64,000 nt of DNA from Vibrio bathopelagicus (GCF_014879975.1 NZ_CP062500.1:3286001-3350000), one strand, 5' to 3'; positions 9,795 to 19,480 are shown, counted from the first letter of the stretch. Notes: generated by a model from the sequence alone, not told the origin. Numbers and translations are program-made.

Positions 9795-10760
9795 TTAATC
9801 ATCGGCATAAATCTTCACTTCCACACGGCCGTTAGTATCAACACTCGCGCGATACATTCCTGAACTGTTCATAGCGAAGTGAATATCACCTTGACCATCG
9901 ATAGCGATCAAGCCGCCTTCTCCGCCTATGGCTTTCAGTTCACCTTGGATAATGTGTTCACAAGCCGTATGCACATCTTCTTTGAGATAACGCATTCGTG
10001 CAGCCACATCACTGGCAACCATCTTTCTAAGGAAGAACTCACCCATGCCTGTCGTTGAAACAGCCACGTTGCCATTCTCAGCAACAGTGCCTGCACCGAT
10101 GATTGGAGAATCCCCCACACGACCGTATTTTTTATTGGTTACGCCACCAGTGCTGGTTGCGGCGGCTAAGTTGCCAGCTTGATCTAACGCCACCGCGCCA
10201 ACGGTGCCATACTTTTTATCGTCTGGGTATTTTTGAGCTTGTTGCTCATCGTATTTTGCTTCAGACAAAGCAAAGATGCCTTTATCTTTCATCGACTGAA
10301 GTTGGTCATAACGACGCTCAGTAAAGAAGTAATCCTGCTCGGTGAAGGTGTACTCATGCTCAAACGCAAACCTCTCTGCGCCTTCACCAATCAGTAATAC
10401 GTGGTCGCTTTTAAGCATCACATCACGAGCCAACTCTATCGGGTTTTTAATATGACGGACACCGGCAATAGCCCCCGCGTCCATTTCGCGACCATGCATA
10501 ACAGAAGCATCCATCTCAACAAATTCATCATGAGTCAGAACCGAACCTTTACCGGCATTAAAGTGTGGGCTGTCTTCCATCACTTTAACCGATGCAACCA
10601 CCGCATCTAGAGCATCGCCGCCCGATTGCAGTACTTGATAGCCGGCTAAAACAGACTTTTCCAAAGCATCGGTAATACCCGTTTTTAATTCATCGCTCAT
10701 TTGCTCTCGTAAGATGGTTCCTGCACCACCATGAATAGCAATTGAAAAAGGCTGTGACAT
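9795..10760 (-). CDS. iaaA: Isoaspartyl peptidase / L-asparaginase (plant type, Ntn hydrolase)
   Basis: The product belongs to the N-terminal-nucleophile asparaginase family. Members hydrolyse isoaspartyl dipeptides and asparagine. The 321-residue precursor starts SIAIHGGAGTI. The autocleavage site is at YGTVGAVALD, where the threonine becomes the new N-terminus and nucleophile, splitting the chain into alpha and beta subunits. ATSTGG and GTG(A/V)G substrate loops are present. A GGAGAG site precedes the ATG. It is cytoplasmic, since there is no signal peptide. It stands alone between two terminators. Confidence 0.94.
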   Translation of the reverse strand: MSQPFSIAIHGGAGTILREQMSDELKTGITDALEKSVLAGYQVLQSGGDALDAVVASVKVMEDSPHFNAGKGSVLTHDEFVEMDASVMHGREMDAGAIAGVRHIKNPIELARDVMLKSDHVLLIGEGAERFAFEHEYTFTEQDYFFTERRYDQLQSMKDKGIFALSEAKYDEQQAQKYPDDKKYGTVGAVALDQAGNLAAATSTGGVTNKKYGRVGDSPIIGAGTVAENGNVAVSTTGMGEFFLRKMVASDVAARMRYLKEDVHTACEHIIQGELKAIGGEGGLIAIDGQGDIHFAMNSSGMYRASVDTNGRVEVKIYADD

Positions 10761-10921
10761 GCGAACTCTCCACTGACGTCGTCTTATAATGTTGTGCTAT
10801 CAATACCACATTCATGGTTTGATGTCTGATAGATAAAACCAAACTTTTTACGAAGGCTTAGATTTACGGACACTTAGTTCGGTAGATTAAAAGTCAGCTC
10901 AGAAAGCTCGGCTCCTAAACG

Positions 10922-10944
10922 AAAAAAACCTCCACAAGGGAGGC
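10922..10944 (-). terminator. Rho-independent terminator of slyD
   Basis: CCTCC and GGAGG arms with a five-base loop are followed by seven U on the minus strand. It begins 35 bases after the slyD stop. Confidence 0.85.
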
Positions 10945-10979
10945 TTTCAATATTCTTAAACTAAACCGTTAATTCGGTA

Positions 10980-11576
10980 TTAGTGAGAACCACAGCTACC
11001 GCCGCCGCAGCAGCCGTCTTTTTTCTCTTCACCGTGGTCATGGCCTTCGCCACCACAGCAACCGCCTTCGTGGTCGTGATCATGGTCGTGACCGTGGCTG
11101 CCACAGCCGCCTTCTTGGTGTACGTGACCGTGTTGAACTTCTTCTTCAGTCGCTTCACGAACAGCTACAACTTCAACGTCAAACGTTAGAGTTTGGCCAG
11201 CAAGCATGTGGTTACCGTCAACAACAACTTCGTCGCCATCTACTTCAGTCACTTCAACTGGGATTGGACCTTGGTCAGTATCCGCTAGGAAACGCATGCC
11301 AACTTCGATTTGCTCAACACCTTGGAACACGTCAGCAGGAACACGTTGAACTAGGTCATCGTTGTGATCGCCGTATGCGTCTTCTGGAGTAACAGTTGCT
11401 GAGAACTTGTCGCCAGCTACTTTGCCTTCAAGCTCTTTTTCAAGACCTGTAATTAGGTTGTTGTGACCGTGAAGGTAATCTAGTGGAGCTTCTGCAGTTG
11501 ATTGGTCAACTACTACGCCATCTTCAAGTTTCACTTGATATGCAACACTAACTACTACGTTCTTTTCAATTTTCAT
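10980..11576 (-). CDS. slyD: FKBP-type peptidyl-prolyl isomerase SlyD
   Basis: SlyD is a cytoplasmic PPIase and chaperone that also delivers nickel during hydrogenase maturation. The 198-residue protein has the FKBP core (1-70 and 130-145) interrupted by the IF chaperone insert. Its tail from about 150 is extremely rich in His, Cys and Gly (HGHDHDHDHEGGCCGG and similar) and should bind nickel or zinc. The ATG is preceded by GGAG. The repetitive GCC/CAC-rich tail also creates spurious overlapping frames on both strands. yheV lies 94 bases upstream. Confidence 0.97.
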   Translation of the reverse strand: MKIEKNVVVSVAYQVKLEDGVVVDQSTAEAPLDYLHGHNNLITGLEKELEGKVAGDKFSATVTPEDAYGDHNDDLVQRVPADVFQGVEQIEVGMRFLADTDQGPIPVEVTEVDGDEVVVDGNHMLAGQTLTFDVEVVAVREATEEEVQHGHVHQEGGCGSHGHDHDHDHEGGCCGGEGHDHGEEKKDGCCGGGSCGSH

Positions 11577-11670
11577 GAGAGCTCCAAGGAGGTTTGGACT
11601 AAGCTCGAACAGTTGAGCTTAGGAAAAATTCTGTACCGAGGTATTATGGGGATCAATTAACGAAACTCAA

Positions 11671-11877
11671 TCATTCTGGCTTAAAAATACCGATCATTTC
11701 TTGATTCGCGTGTTCAGATTTCTCTACAGTTTTCGGTTTACGCTGCTCTGTGAAGTCGCAATCGACGCATTCCACCAGCTCGATATTATTTTCAACCCAC
11801 CAGCGAAGTGTGTCTTGAGTGTTGCAGCTTGGGCAGCTCGCCCCAGCAATAAAGCGTTTTTTCTGTTTCACGTTCAT
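11671..11877 (-). CDS. yheV: YheV family putative zinc-ribbon protein
   Basis: This 68-residue protein has two CxxC pairs (CPSC at about 15-18 and CVDC at about 37-40), the pattern of a small zinc ribbon. The IGIFKPE C-terminus is characteristic of the YheV family, found between kefB and slyD in enterics and vibrios. Function is unknown. It probably shares a transcript with kefGB or slyD, but the gaps (94 and 129 bases) leave room for separate promoters. Confidence 0.9.
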   Translation of the reverse strand: MNVKQKKRFIAGASCPSCNTQDTLRWWVENNIELVECVDCDFTEQRKPKTVEKSEHANQEMIGIFKPE

Positions 11878-12006
11878 ATCCTTTACTACTCTGGATTCAC
11901 AGTTCTTCCCACTCGCTCAATTTAAGGCTAAGCAGAGACCGTGTTTATTCTTAGATTGGCTCTTTTAAGTGATTGTTTTTAACTCAGGCTATATTTCTAG
12001 ACTAGG

Positions 12007-13806
12007 CTACTGCCAATAATTTCGAGATTGGTGATCATTTTCCATCTCGTGTCCAAAAATCTCTTCAAGCTCTTTACGAGCCTCTTTCGCTCTTTGGGCT
12101 AACTCGGCATCTTCGTTATGCTGAGGGAGTAACTCTTTCAGCATACCATTATCCAATTTCCTAAAGTGTGCTTCTGCTCGCTTCGCTTTGTATGGATGCA
12201 TGCCAAGTTCGGTCAGTGTTTGACGACCTAAATCTAATGCCCCAAGGAAGGTTTCACGCGAATAGTTGCTCACACCATGGTTAAGTAATTGATACGCTTC
12301 AACACGGCTTCGAGCACGCGCTAAAATCTTCAACTGTGGGAAGTGTTGCTTACACAAATCCACGGTTTTCATGATTTCATCGGGAGAGTCGGTACACAAC
12401 ACAATCGCTTCCGCTTTGTCAGCTCCCGCAGCTCGTAATAGTTCAAGGTGAGTAGAGTCACCGTAGAATACCTTGTAGCCGAACTTTCTAAGGATGTGTA
12501 TTTGGCTAGCATCACTTTCAAGGACGGTGATACGAATCTTATTGGCATACATCAGACGACCAATGATCTGACCGAAACGACCAAAGCCCGCAATAATCAC
12601 TCGAGGACTGCGATCAACTACATCCGAAGACATCGCACTTTCACTGATTTGATTTAGCTGACGAGCAAAGAATCGATCTTGCAGCTTAAGCATCAATGGC
12701 GTGGTCACCATAGAAAGGCTCACAACAACCAGTAAGAACGACACTTGGGCGCCGCTTAAGATACCTTGTGCACTCGCCGCGGTAAAAATAACGAAGGCAA
12801 ACTCACCACCTTGGCTGAGAATCATCGCCATTCGGCTGCGCGCTTTAGCTTGAGTACCGAAGATACGAGCCAGCGCATACAGCACCAAACCTTTCAATAC
12901 GACCAGAGACGACACTGCGATAAGTATTGCGAATGGGCTTTCTGCCAATAAACCTAGGTTTACCGCCATACCCACAGAGATAAAGAACAAACCAAGCAGC
13001 AACCCTTTGAATGGGTCAATCGCGATTTCTAACTCGTGTCGATATTCACTTTCAGCCAGAAGTACGCCCGCCAAGAAAGTACCCAGAGCCATCGACAAAC
13101 CAATCTGTTGCATGATGACAGCAATACCAATCACCAATAACAGCGCTGCGACCGTGAACAACTCACGAACACCGCTCATGACTACATATCGAAATAGTGG
13201 TCTTAACAAAAAGTGACCACCGACAAGCAAGCCAATCACACCACCTAGCATCCACAGCATATCAGCCCAACTGCCGCCCGTGTTACCAGCAAGCAAAGGC
13301 AGCATCGCCAACATAGGGATTACGGCAATATCTTGAAAAAGTAATACTGCAAAGCCTGACTGCCCCGCCTCTTTGCCACCGAGCTCTCGCTCTTCAATAA
13401 CACGTAAGGCGATTGCAGTCGAAGATAGGGCTAAGCCCATACCTATGACCAAACTAGTTTGCCAAGTTAATCCGAACAAACAGGCGATGGCGGTAATAAT
13501 CAGAGTGGTTATCAGCACTTGCGCGCCACCCAATCCGAGAATAGGTGCTCGCATCTGCCATAACTTTTTAGGGTTAAGTTCTAAACCAATTAGAAAGAGT
13601 AGCAGTACCACCCCGAACTCGGAGAAATGCAAAATCGCTTCTACATCGCTGATTAAACCGAGCCCCCATGGGCCAATTGCCACACCGGCTAATAGATAGC
13701 CTAATACCGAACCTAAACCTGCGCGCTGCGCGATAGGTACCGCAACCACTGCTGCGGCTAAAAAAATAACGCTACTTTGTAGAAAATCGTTAGTCAGAGC
13801 CATCAT
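12007..13806 (-). CDS. kefB: Glutathione-regulated potassium/proton antiporter KefB
   Basis: KefB is an inner-membrane CPA2 antiporter that releases potassium and acidifies the cytoplasm when glutathione adducts of electrophiles form. The 599-residue protein has about 12 membrane helices in the first 380 residues. A KTN/RCK domain follows, with the nucleotide-binding loop AGFGRFGQIIGRL near 405-417. A short charged tail ends the protein. Its start overlaps the end of kefG by 17 bases, the expected arrangement for the channel and its ancillary activator. Either of two adjacent ATG codons could be used. Confidence 0.96.
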   Translation of the reverse strand: MMALTNDFLQSSVIFLAAAVVAVPIAQRAGLGSVLGYLLAGVAIGPWGLGLISDVEAILHFSEFGVVLLLFLIGLELNPKKLWQMRAPILGLGGAQVLITTLIITAIACLFGLTWQTSLVIGMGLALSSTAIALRVIEERELGGKEAGQSGFAVLLFQDIAVIPMLAMLPLLAGNTGGSWADMLWMLGGVIGLLVGGHFLLRPLFRYVVMSGVRELFTVAALLLVIGIAVIMQQIGLSMALGTFLAGVLLAESEYRHELEIAIDPFKGLLLGLFFISVGMAVNLGLLAESPFAILIAVSSLVVLKGLVLYALARIFGTQAKARSRMAMILSQGGEFAFVIFTAASAQGILSGAQVSFLLVVVSLSMVTTPLMLKLQDRFFARQLNQISESAMSSDVVDRSPRVIIAGFGRFGQIIGRLMYANKIRITVLESDASQIHILRKFGYKVFYGDSTHLELLRAAGADKAEAIVLCTDSPDEIMKTVDLCKQHFPQLKILARARSRVEAYQLLNHGVSNYSRETFLGALDLGRQTLTELGMHPYKAKRAEAHFRKLDNGMLKELLPQHNEDAELAQRAKEARKELEEIFGHEMENDHQSRNYWQ

Positions 13807-14374
13807 TCGCTCCTATATCTTGTAGCGGGTCTCGCAGCCAATTTCGATAAGCTTCCGCGTGTTGGTAACGCGTCATATCCGAGACGTTTCTTGCCCAGTG
13901 TAGAACTAAAGGTGACATCCAGTGCATCTGACACAAAGCGGCGGTTAACTCGAATGGCTGCAAAATTTCTTGTAATGGATATTTATTATAGCCTGTCTCT
14001 CCAAATGCCTCTTCTTTACCACCGGTAGTAATCACACTGCGCCAGTGTTTTCCCTTAAGGGCACTCTGCTCACCAAACGCAAAACCTTTGCCTAATACTC
14101 GGTCAAACCACTCTTTTAGTAGTGATGGGCATGAATACATAAATAGAGGGTGTTGAAAGACAATAACATCATACTGAAGCAGTAGCTCATGCTCATAAGG
14201 CACATCAATAAAGAAATCAGGATACGTCGCGTAGAGATCATGGATTTTGACATGCCCAAGCGACTCTATCTTTTTGACCATCATTTGATTGGCAATAGAG
14301 GTTTGTGGCTCAGGATGTGCGTAGATCACTAGCACCTTTGGCACAGCTTTTTGTGTCGAGGGAGTATTACTCAT
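13790..14374 (-). CDS. kefG: KefG, quinone-oxidoreductase-like ancillary protein of KefB
   Basis: KefG is a flavodoxin-fold protein of the NQO1/MdaB family needed for full KefB activity. The 194-residue product has the YAHPEPQTS flavin-binding start, the FQHPLFMYSCPSLLKEWFDRV segment and the RSVITTGG loop conserved in KefF/KefG. The N-terminus carries about 11 extra residues compared with E. coli, so a slightly later start is possible. It overlaps kefB by 17 bases, implying translational coupling. It is divergent from yheS. Confidence 0.94.
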   Translation of the reverse strand: MSNTPSTQKAVPKVLVIYAHPEPQTSIANQMMVKKIESLGHVKIHDLYATYPDFFIDVPYEHELLLQYDVIVFQHPLFMYSCPSLLKEWFDRVLGKGFAFGEQSALKGKHWRSVITTGGKEEAFGETGYNKYPLQEILQPFELTAALCQMHWMSPLVLHWARNVSDMTRYQHAEAYRNWLRDPLQDIGANDGSD

Positions 14375-14547
14375 TCCTTTGAAACATTCCTTTTAGAGCT
14401 AAACGGTGGCAAGGCCACAAGAATTTAAGCAAAAGTTATTAATATGTTATTGGCATCATAACGCAAATTGCATTGTGATCGACTTTTATCTGGATTCAGC
14501 CTACTATGCAGGCGTCTGTTCACCTCTAATTTCTATGCTACCTCTAT

Positions 14548-16470
14548 ATGATTACTTTCTCTGATATTCAATTGCTACGCGGCGGTAAGCCACTTCTCGA
14601 CCAAGCATCTGCAACCCTTCATCCTGGCGACAAAGTCGGTTTAGTAGGTAAAAATGGCTGTGGTAAATCTACGCTGTTCGCCTTAATTAAAGACGAGCTA
14701 TCGATTGATGCCGGTTCATTCAGTAAACCCGCTCACTGGGAAATGGCTTGGGTTGCACAAGAAACCCCAGCCTTAGAAAGAAAAGCCATTGAATATGTGA
14801 TTGATGGTGACAGAGAATATCGTGGCCTTGAAGAGCAGCTGGCGAAAGCTGAACAGGCCGACAACGGCACACTGGTAGCAGAAATACATGGCAAGATTGA
14901 AACCATCGGTGGTTACACCATCAATTCACGAGCAGCTGAATTACTTGATGGCCTTGGTTTTCGCCAAAAACAAATGACGTGGAACCTGACTCAATTCTCA
15001 GGTGGTTGGCGTATGCGCTTGAACCTAGCGCAAGCCCTACTATGTCGCAGTGACCTACTACTACTCGATGAACCTACCAACCACTTAGACTTAGATGCTG
15101 TGATGTGGCTAGAGCGCTGGCTACAAAACTACCCAGGCACACTAGTTCTTATCTCGCACGATAGAGACTTCTTAGACCCTATCGTCAACCGCATCGTGCA
15201 TGTTGAAAACCAGCAGCTGAACGAATACACCGGTAACTACTCGTCGTTTGAGACTCAACGTGCTCAAAAACTGATCCTGCAACAAGCGATGTTCCAAAAG
15301 CAGCAGAAACAGATGTCTCACATGCAGAGCTACATTGATCGTTTCCGCTACAAAGCCTCAAAGGCTCGCCAAGCGCAAAGCCGTATTAAAGCGCTTGAGA
15401 AAATGGAACAAGTGCTACCTGCTCAATTTGATAACCCATTCAGCTTTGAATTTAGAGAGCCAGACGCGCTGCCTAACCCAATCATGATGATGGATGAGGT
15501 ATCGGCAGGCTACGATGACAACCTGATTCTAGAAAAGATTCGCCTTAACCTCGTTCCAGGTAGCCGTATCGGTTTGCTGGGCCGAAATGGTGCAGGTAAA
15601 TCAACGCTGATCAAACTGCTTTCAGGCGAACTGAAGCAGCAAGGTGGTGAACTGAGCTATTCGCAAGGTGTTAAGATGGGTTACTTCGCTCAGCATCAAT
15701 TAGAGACGCTGCATCCAGAAGAAACGCCACTGCAACACATGATGCAGATTGCGCCTAAACACACTGAGCAACAATTGCGAGATTACCTAGGTAGCTTCGG
15801 CTTCCAAGGTGAGAAAGCACTCGATAAAGTGGCTCCTTTTTCGGGTGGTGAAAAAGCACGATTGGTACTGGCTCTGCTGGTATGGCAAAAACCGAATCTA
15901 TTGTTACTCGATGAACCAACCAACCACTTGGATCTCGACATGCGTCAAGCGCTGACCTTCGCGCTGCAAACGTTTGAAGGTGCGATGGTTATCGTATCGC
16001 ACGACCGTTACTTACTGCGTGCAACAACCGATGACTTGTACCTAGTACATGACCGTCAGGTTGCACCATTTGATGGTGATCTTGACGATTACTATAAATG
16101 GCTAACTGAACAGCAAAAAATTGAACGTAAAGAAGCGCAAGCATTAGCTCCGGCTAAAGACAGTGCAAATAGTGCGGCATCGAAGAAAGAACAAAAGCGT
16201 AAGGAAGCCGAGTTCAGAAAACTGACCGCACCTATTCGCAAACAATTGACTCAGTTTGAAAAGAAAATGGATAAGTTGACGCTTGATCTTGAAGAGGCTG
16301 AACAGCAATTATCTGACACTTCACTTTATGAAGCTGAAAATAAGGCTAGACTGAATAAAGTACTCGCTCTGCAAGCGAGCAGTAAATCACAGCTAGAAGA
16401 AGTTGAAATGGATTGGATGTCCACTCAAGAAGAGCTTGAGCAAATGGAACAGGAAATGGATAGCTTATGA
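14548..16470 (+). CDS. yheS: ABC-F family ATPase YheS
   Basis: ABC-F proteins act on the ribosome, not as transporters. This 640-residue protein has two ATPase cassettes. The first has Walker A GKNGCGKST, signature SGGWRMRL and Walker B LLLLDEPTNHLD. The second has GRNGAGKST, SGGEKARL and LLLLDEPTNHLD. A linker of about 80 residues lies between them. A charged coiled-coil tail from about 535 to the end is typical of YheS. No membrane segments are present. It overlaps the next gene by 4 bases. E. coli YheS helps ribosomes stalled on difficult nascent chains; the same is inferred here. Confidence 0.96.
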   Translation: MITFSDIQLLRGGKPLLDQASATLHPGDKVGLVGKNGCGKSTLFALIKDELSIDAGSFSKPAHWEMAWVAQETPALERKAIEYVIDGDREYRGLEEQLAKAEQADNGTLVAEIHGKIETIGGYTINSRAAELLDGLGFRQKQMTWNLTQFSGGWRMRLNLAQALLCRSDLLLLDEPTNHLDLDAVMWLERWLQNYPGTLVLISHDRDFLDPIVNRIVHVENQQLNEYTGNYSSFETQRAQKLILQQAMFQKQQKQMSHMQSYIDRFRYKASKARQAQSRIKALEKMEQVLPAQFDNPFSFEFREPDALPNPIMMMDEVSAGYDDNLILEKIRLNLVPGSRIGLLGRNGAGKSTLIKLLSGELKQQGGELSYSQGVKMGYFAQHQLETLHPEETPLQHMMQIAPKHTEQQLRDYLGSFGFQGEKALDKVAPFSGGEKARLVLALLVWQKPNLLLLDEPTNHLDLDMRQALTFALQTFEGAMVIVSHDRYLLRATTDDLYLVHDRQVAPFDGDLDDYYKWLTEQQKIERKEAQALAPAKDSANSAASKKEQKRKEAEFRKLTAPIRKQLTQFEKKMDKLTLDLEEAEQQLSDTSLYEAENKARLNKVLALQASSKSQLEEVEMDWMSTQEELEQMEQEMDSL

Positions 16471-16937
16471 GCCCAGAGCACGCCCCGATATCACTAACAC
16501 TGGAACGACTATGGCAATTTAGCCTTCAGTATTACAGTGTGCGTGGTGTAAAGGATGCGTGCTTAGCTTTACAAAACCAGTTCCACGGCAACGTCAATCT
16601 ACTGCTGCTTCTCAAATGGCTTGATGAGCAGCAATTGTCTTTTGCTGAAGAAGAGTGGCACAAAGTACAGCAGTGTTTAAGCCGCTCTGAAACTCTTCTT
16701 CATAGCTATCGAGAGCTGCGTAAGCATCTCAAACCTCAAGTCGTCGATTCTCTCTACCGCGAAGCACTCCAGTTTGAGCTGCAGCTAGAGAAGCAACAGC
16801 AATCTGATCTCGTCGACTGTATCAACTCTCTGCATCTCTCTGGCAATCAACAATCGCCACTCGCGTTTGAATATTGTCGGCTACTCGGCGCAGAAAACCT
16901 CTATGATGCTTTTTCTGAACCAGCCCCTCAGCCTTAA
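16467..16937 (+). CDS. TIGR02444 (DUF2390) family protein
   Basis: A 156-residue soluble, largely helical protein. The N-terminal LWQFSLQYYSVRGVKDACLALQNQ and LLLLKWLDEQQL segments resemble the TIGR02444/DUF2390 family, which commonly lies directly after yheS in gammaproteobacteria. The ATGA overlap with yheS implies translational coupling, so a role linked to the ABC-F factor is reasonable but unproven. No catalytic motif is evident. Confidence 0.85.
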   Translation: MSPEHAPISLTLERLWQFSLQYYSVRGVKDACLALQNQFHGNVNLLLLLKWLDEQQLSFAEEEWHKVQQCLSRSETLLHSYRELRKHLKPQVVDSLYREALQFELQLEKQQQSDLVDCINSLHLSGNQQSPLAFEYCRLLGAENLYDAFSEPAPQP

Positions 16938-17144
16938 CTCGTTACCTTTCCCTTTTATTCCATCAAGATCCAAGCTTAACCTCGATATTATTCAATCAGT
17001 TACTCATGGCGTGTTTTTTTAGCCCGTCTCTGTGAAACCCTTGCGCTTATGCCGAGAATCAACCAAGCTCAAATAAAAACGTGGGCGTTTCGCTAAAAGC
17101 TCAACACTTTATCAAAGCCCATAAAAGAAGCATGGACTGTTTTT

Positions 17145-18212
17145 ATGACAATATTTACCGCTGCAGCTGGTTTATCAAATCCTCACCTACAAACCTTGGT
17201 GCCACGATTTATTAGAAAGCAGGCGTTGTTTGCTCCTCAATGGCAAACCTTAGAAACACCCGATGGTGACTTTCTCGACCTTGCATGGAGCGAATCCCCC
17301 GATGGTGGCAGGCCCAGTAGTGACAACTCGAGTAATGACCATCCAAGCAGTGACAACCCAAGCTCTGATAACCTAAGCTCTGACAAACTAAGCTCAAGCA
17401 AACTAAGCAATAAGCCCATCTTCATCCTATTCCATGGATTAGAGGGGAGCTTTGAGAGCCCATATGCCAATGGACTGATGAACGCGTTTGCTAAGGATGG
17501 TTGGTTGTCCGTGATGATGCACTTCAGAGGTTGTAGCGGAAAACCGAATCGCTTGGCTCGAGCTTACCACTCTGGAGAGGTCGAAGATGCTCGCTTCTTT
17601 TTGAGACACCTGCATTCAAGATTTCCCAATAACCCTAAGGTTGCGGTTGGCATCTCGCTGGGCGGCAACATGTTGGCTAATTATCTCGCCGACTACGCAG
17701 ATGATCCGTTAATATCAGCGGCTACAATTGTCTCTGCGCCCTTTGACCTTGCTTGTTGCTCAAGTCGTATCGAACAAGGCTTTTCCAAACTCTACAAAAA
17801 GTACCTGCTCAATTCTTTGAAATCGAATGCGTTGAAGAAGCATAAGTTGCTACAAGAGAAGATTGGCATCTCAGCGGAAAGCATCAAGAAGATCGACAAG
17901 CTGTATGAGTTTGATGAACGAATCACTGCACCTCTGCACGGGTTCAAGAATGCACAAGACTATTACGCACAATGTTCAGCCTTGCCTAAATTGAATCGGA
18001 TTAAACTGCCGACTCAGATCATTCATGCCAAAGACGATCCTTTCATGACCGATGATGTGATCCCAAAATTCGTTCTGCCCGATAACATCGATTATCGACT
18101 GTTTCAAAAAGGTGGGCATGTTGGGTTTATTACTGGCAGCACACTCAAGCCAAGGTTTTGGTTAGAAGAAGCGTTGCCTGCCTACTATGAAAGTATCCAA
18201 GATTCGGCATAA
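17145..18212 (+). CDS. yheT: YheT-type alpha/beta hydrolase with a pentapeptide repeat insert
   Basis: The 355-residue product belongs to the YheT/EMB8 esterase-like hydrolase family. HGLEGS forms the oxyanion region. The nucleophile is Ser171 in GISLGGN, the acid is in IHAKDDPFM, and the catalytic histidine is in GGHVGF. Residues 58-88 are a low-complexity insert of six Ser/Asp/Asn-rich pentapeptides (SSDNP-like) placed after DLAWSE, where relatives run straight into the next strand. The rest is collinear with E. coli YheT. Substrate is unknown. It precedes yheU and prkB, a conserved order. Confidence 0.93.
   Translation: MTIFTAAAGLSNPHLQTLVPRFIRKQALFAPQWQTLETPDGDFLDLAWSESPDGGRPSSDNSSNDHPSSDNPSSDNLSSDKLSSSKLSNKPIFILFHGLEGSFESPYANGLMNAFAKDGWLSVMMHFRGCSGKPNRLARAYHSGEVEDARFFLRHLHSRFPNNPKVAVGISLGGNMLANYLADYADDPLISAATIVSAPFDLACCSSRIEQGFSKLYKKYLLNSLKSNALKKHKLLQEKIGISAESIKKIDKLYEFDERITAPLHGFKNAQDYYAQCSALPKLNRIKLPTQIIHAKDDPFMTDDVIPKFVLPDNIDYRLFQKGGHVGFITGSTLKPRFWLEEALPAYYESIQDSA
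17316..17408 (+). repeat. 15-bp in-frame minisatellite inside yheT
   Basis: Six degenerate 15-base units (AGTGACAACCCAAGC type) encode SSDNS, SNDHP, SSDNP, SSDNL, SSDKL and SSSKL. Because the period is a multiple of three, copy-number change would keep the reading frame. Adjacent units in the second half are the most alike, suggesting recent expansion. Confidence 0.85.
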
Positions 18213-18274
18213 TGACCGAGCCTTAGTAAATAGAAGTAAAAGTATTACTAAGCACACTCATTTCCACATCAACA

Positions 18275-18298
18275 AACATATCTATGAACATATCCATG
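18275..18298 (+). repeat. 12-bp direct repeat upstream of yheU
   Basis: AACATATCTATG is followed directly by AACATATCCATG and then a partial third copy (AACATA), ending 17 bases before the yheU start. No function is evident. Confidence 0.6.
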
Positions 18299-18320
18299 AA
18301 CATAAAAGAGAGAAGTATTT

Positions 18321-18533
18321 ATGATCATCCCATGGCAAGACATTGCGCCAGAGACACTGGAAAACCTCATCAAAGAATTCGTGCTACGTGAAGGCACAGA
18401 CTATGGTGACGTAGAGGTTTCACTGCAAAACAAGATTGACCAAGTGAAACATCAATTAGCCTCAGGAGAAGTCAGCATCGTGTTTTCTGAGCTCCATGAA
18501 ACCGTTGATATTCAAGTCACAAAACGCTTCTAG
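18321..18533 (+). CDS. yheU: YheU family small protein
   Basis: A 70-residue protein starting [29 protein letters not shown], the hallmark of the YheU/UPF0270 family. Function is unknown. Its start is supported by the AAAGAGAGAAG stretch upstream. It lies between yheT and prkB as in enterics. Confidence 0.95.
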   Translation: MIIPWQDIAPETLENLIKEFVLREGTDYGDVEVSLQNKIDQVKHQLASGEVSIVFSELHETVDIQVTKRF

Positions 18534-18610
18534 GCTGCGCTCATAAAGGAGCCGTGTTATAGTGGTAAACGATTGCTAACAAGTAAGTTACTCAAAAGAC
18601 AAGGGTTGTC

Positions 18611-19480
18611 ATGTCCGCTAAACATCCAATTATTGCGGTGACGGGTTCATCTGGAGCCGGCACCACCACCACCTCAGAAGCCTTTCGTAAAATGTTCAAT
18701 ATGATGGACGTGAAGGCTGCTTGGGTTGAGGGGGATAGTTTCCATCGCTTCACTCGCCCAGAGATGGATGTCGAGATCCGTAAAGCGCGCGAGCAAGGTA
18801 AGCACATCAGCTACTTTGGTCCACAAGCTAACGATTTTGGCGCATTAGAAGAGTTCTTCCGTCAATACGGTAATGAAGGCACGGGCAAAGTCCGCAGCTA
18901 TCTACATACCTTCGATGAAGCCGTTCCTTACAACCAAATGCCCGGCACTTTTACGCCATGGCAAGAGATCCCTGAAAACTCAGATGTGATGTTTTACGAA
19001 GGCCTTCATGGTGGCGTAGTCGATGGCGACATTAACGTCTCGCAACACGTCGACCTGCTGATCGGCATGGTACCTATCGTAAACCTAGAGTGGATCCAGA
19101 AATTCGTTCGTGACACACGCGATCGTGGGCACTCTCGCGAAGCGGTGATGGACTCTATTGTTCGCTCAATGGATGATTACCTTAACTACATTACCCCGCA
19201 GTTTTCGCGCACTCATATCAACTTTCAGCGTGTCCCAACCGTAGATACATCGAACCCACTGAACGCCAAAGGGATTCCTAGTTTAGACGAAAGCTTCGTT
19301 GTTATACGTTTGCGTGGTATCAAAAACGTCGATTTCCCTTACCTTTTGGCAATGATTGATGGCTCATTTATGTCACGTCATAACACGCTTGTGGTGCCAG
19401 GAGGTAAAATGAGTTTTGCTATGGAGCTCATTGTAAGGCCAATCCTACAACAACTAATCGAAACCGGAAAAATAGGTTAA
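18611..19480 (+). CDS. prkB: PrkB, phosphoribulokinase-like protein
   Basis: A 289-residue P-loop kinase of the phosphoribulokinase/uridine kinase family. Walker A is GSSGAGTTTTS near residues 12-22. Family segments include FHRFTRPEMD and FYEGLHGGV. This heterotrophic form occurs widely beside crp in organisms without a Calvin cycle, so the true substrate is unresolved. No RuBisCO gene is in the window. AAGGG precedes the ATG. The next gene is crp, 241 bases on. Confidence 0.93.
   Translation: MSAKHPIIAVTGSSGAGTTTTSEAFRKMFNMMDVKAAWVEGDSFHRFTRPEMDVEIRKAREQGKHISYFGPQANDFGALEEFFRQYGNEGTGKVRSYLHTFDEAVPYNQMPGTFTPWQEIPENSDVMFYEGLHGGVVDGDINVSQHVDLLIGMVPIVNLEWIQKFVRDTRDRGHSREAVMDSIVRSMDDYLNYITPQFSRTHINFQRVPTVDTSNPLNAKGIPSLDESFVVIRLRGIKNVDFPYLLAMIDGSFMSRHNTLVVPGGKMSFAMELIVRPILQQLIETGKIG

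Noticed and set aside
10961..11189. Overlapping open frames on both strands at the slyD 3' end
   Set aside because: They are low-complexity shadows of the His/Cys/Gly-rich SlyD tail (runs of Ala, Thr and Val). The slyD frame explains the sequence fully.
18611..19480. prkB as evidence for a Calvin cycle
   Set aside because: PrkB-type proteins occur beside crp in many heterotrophs, and no RuBisCO or other CBB genes are present.
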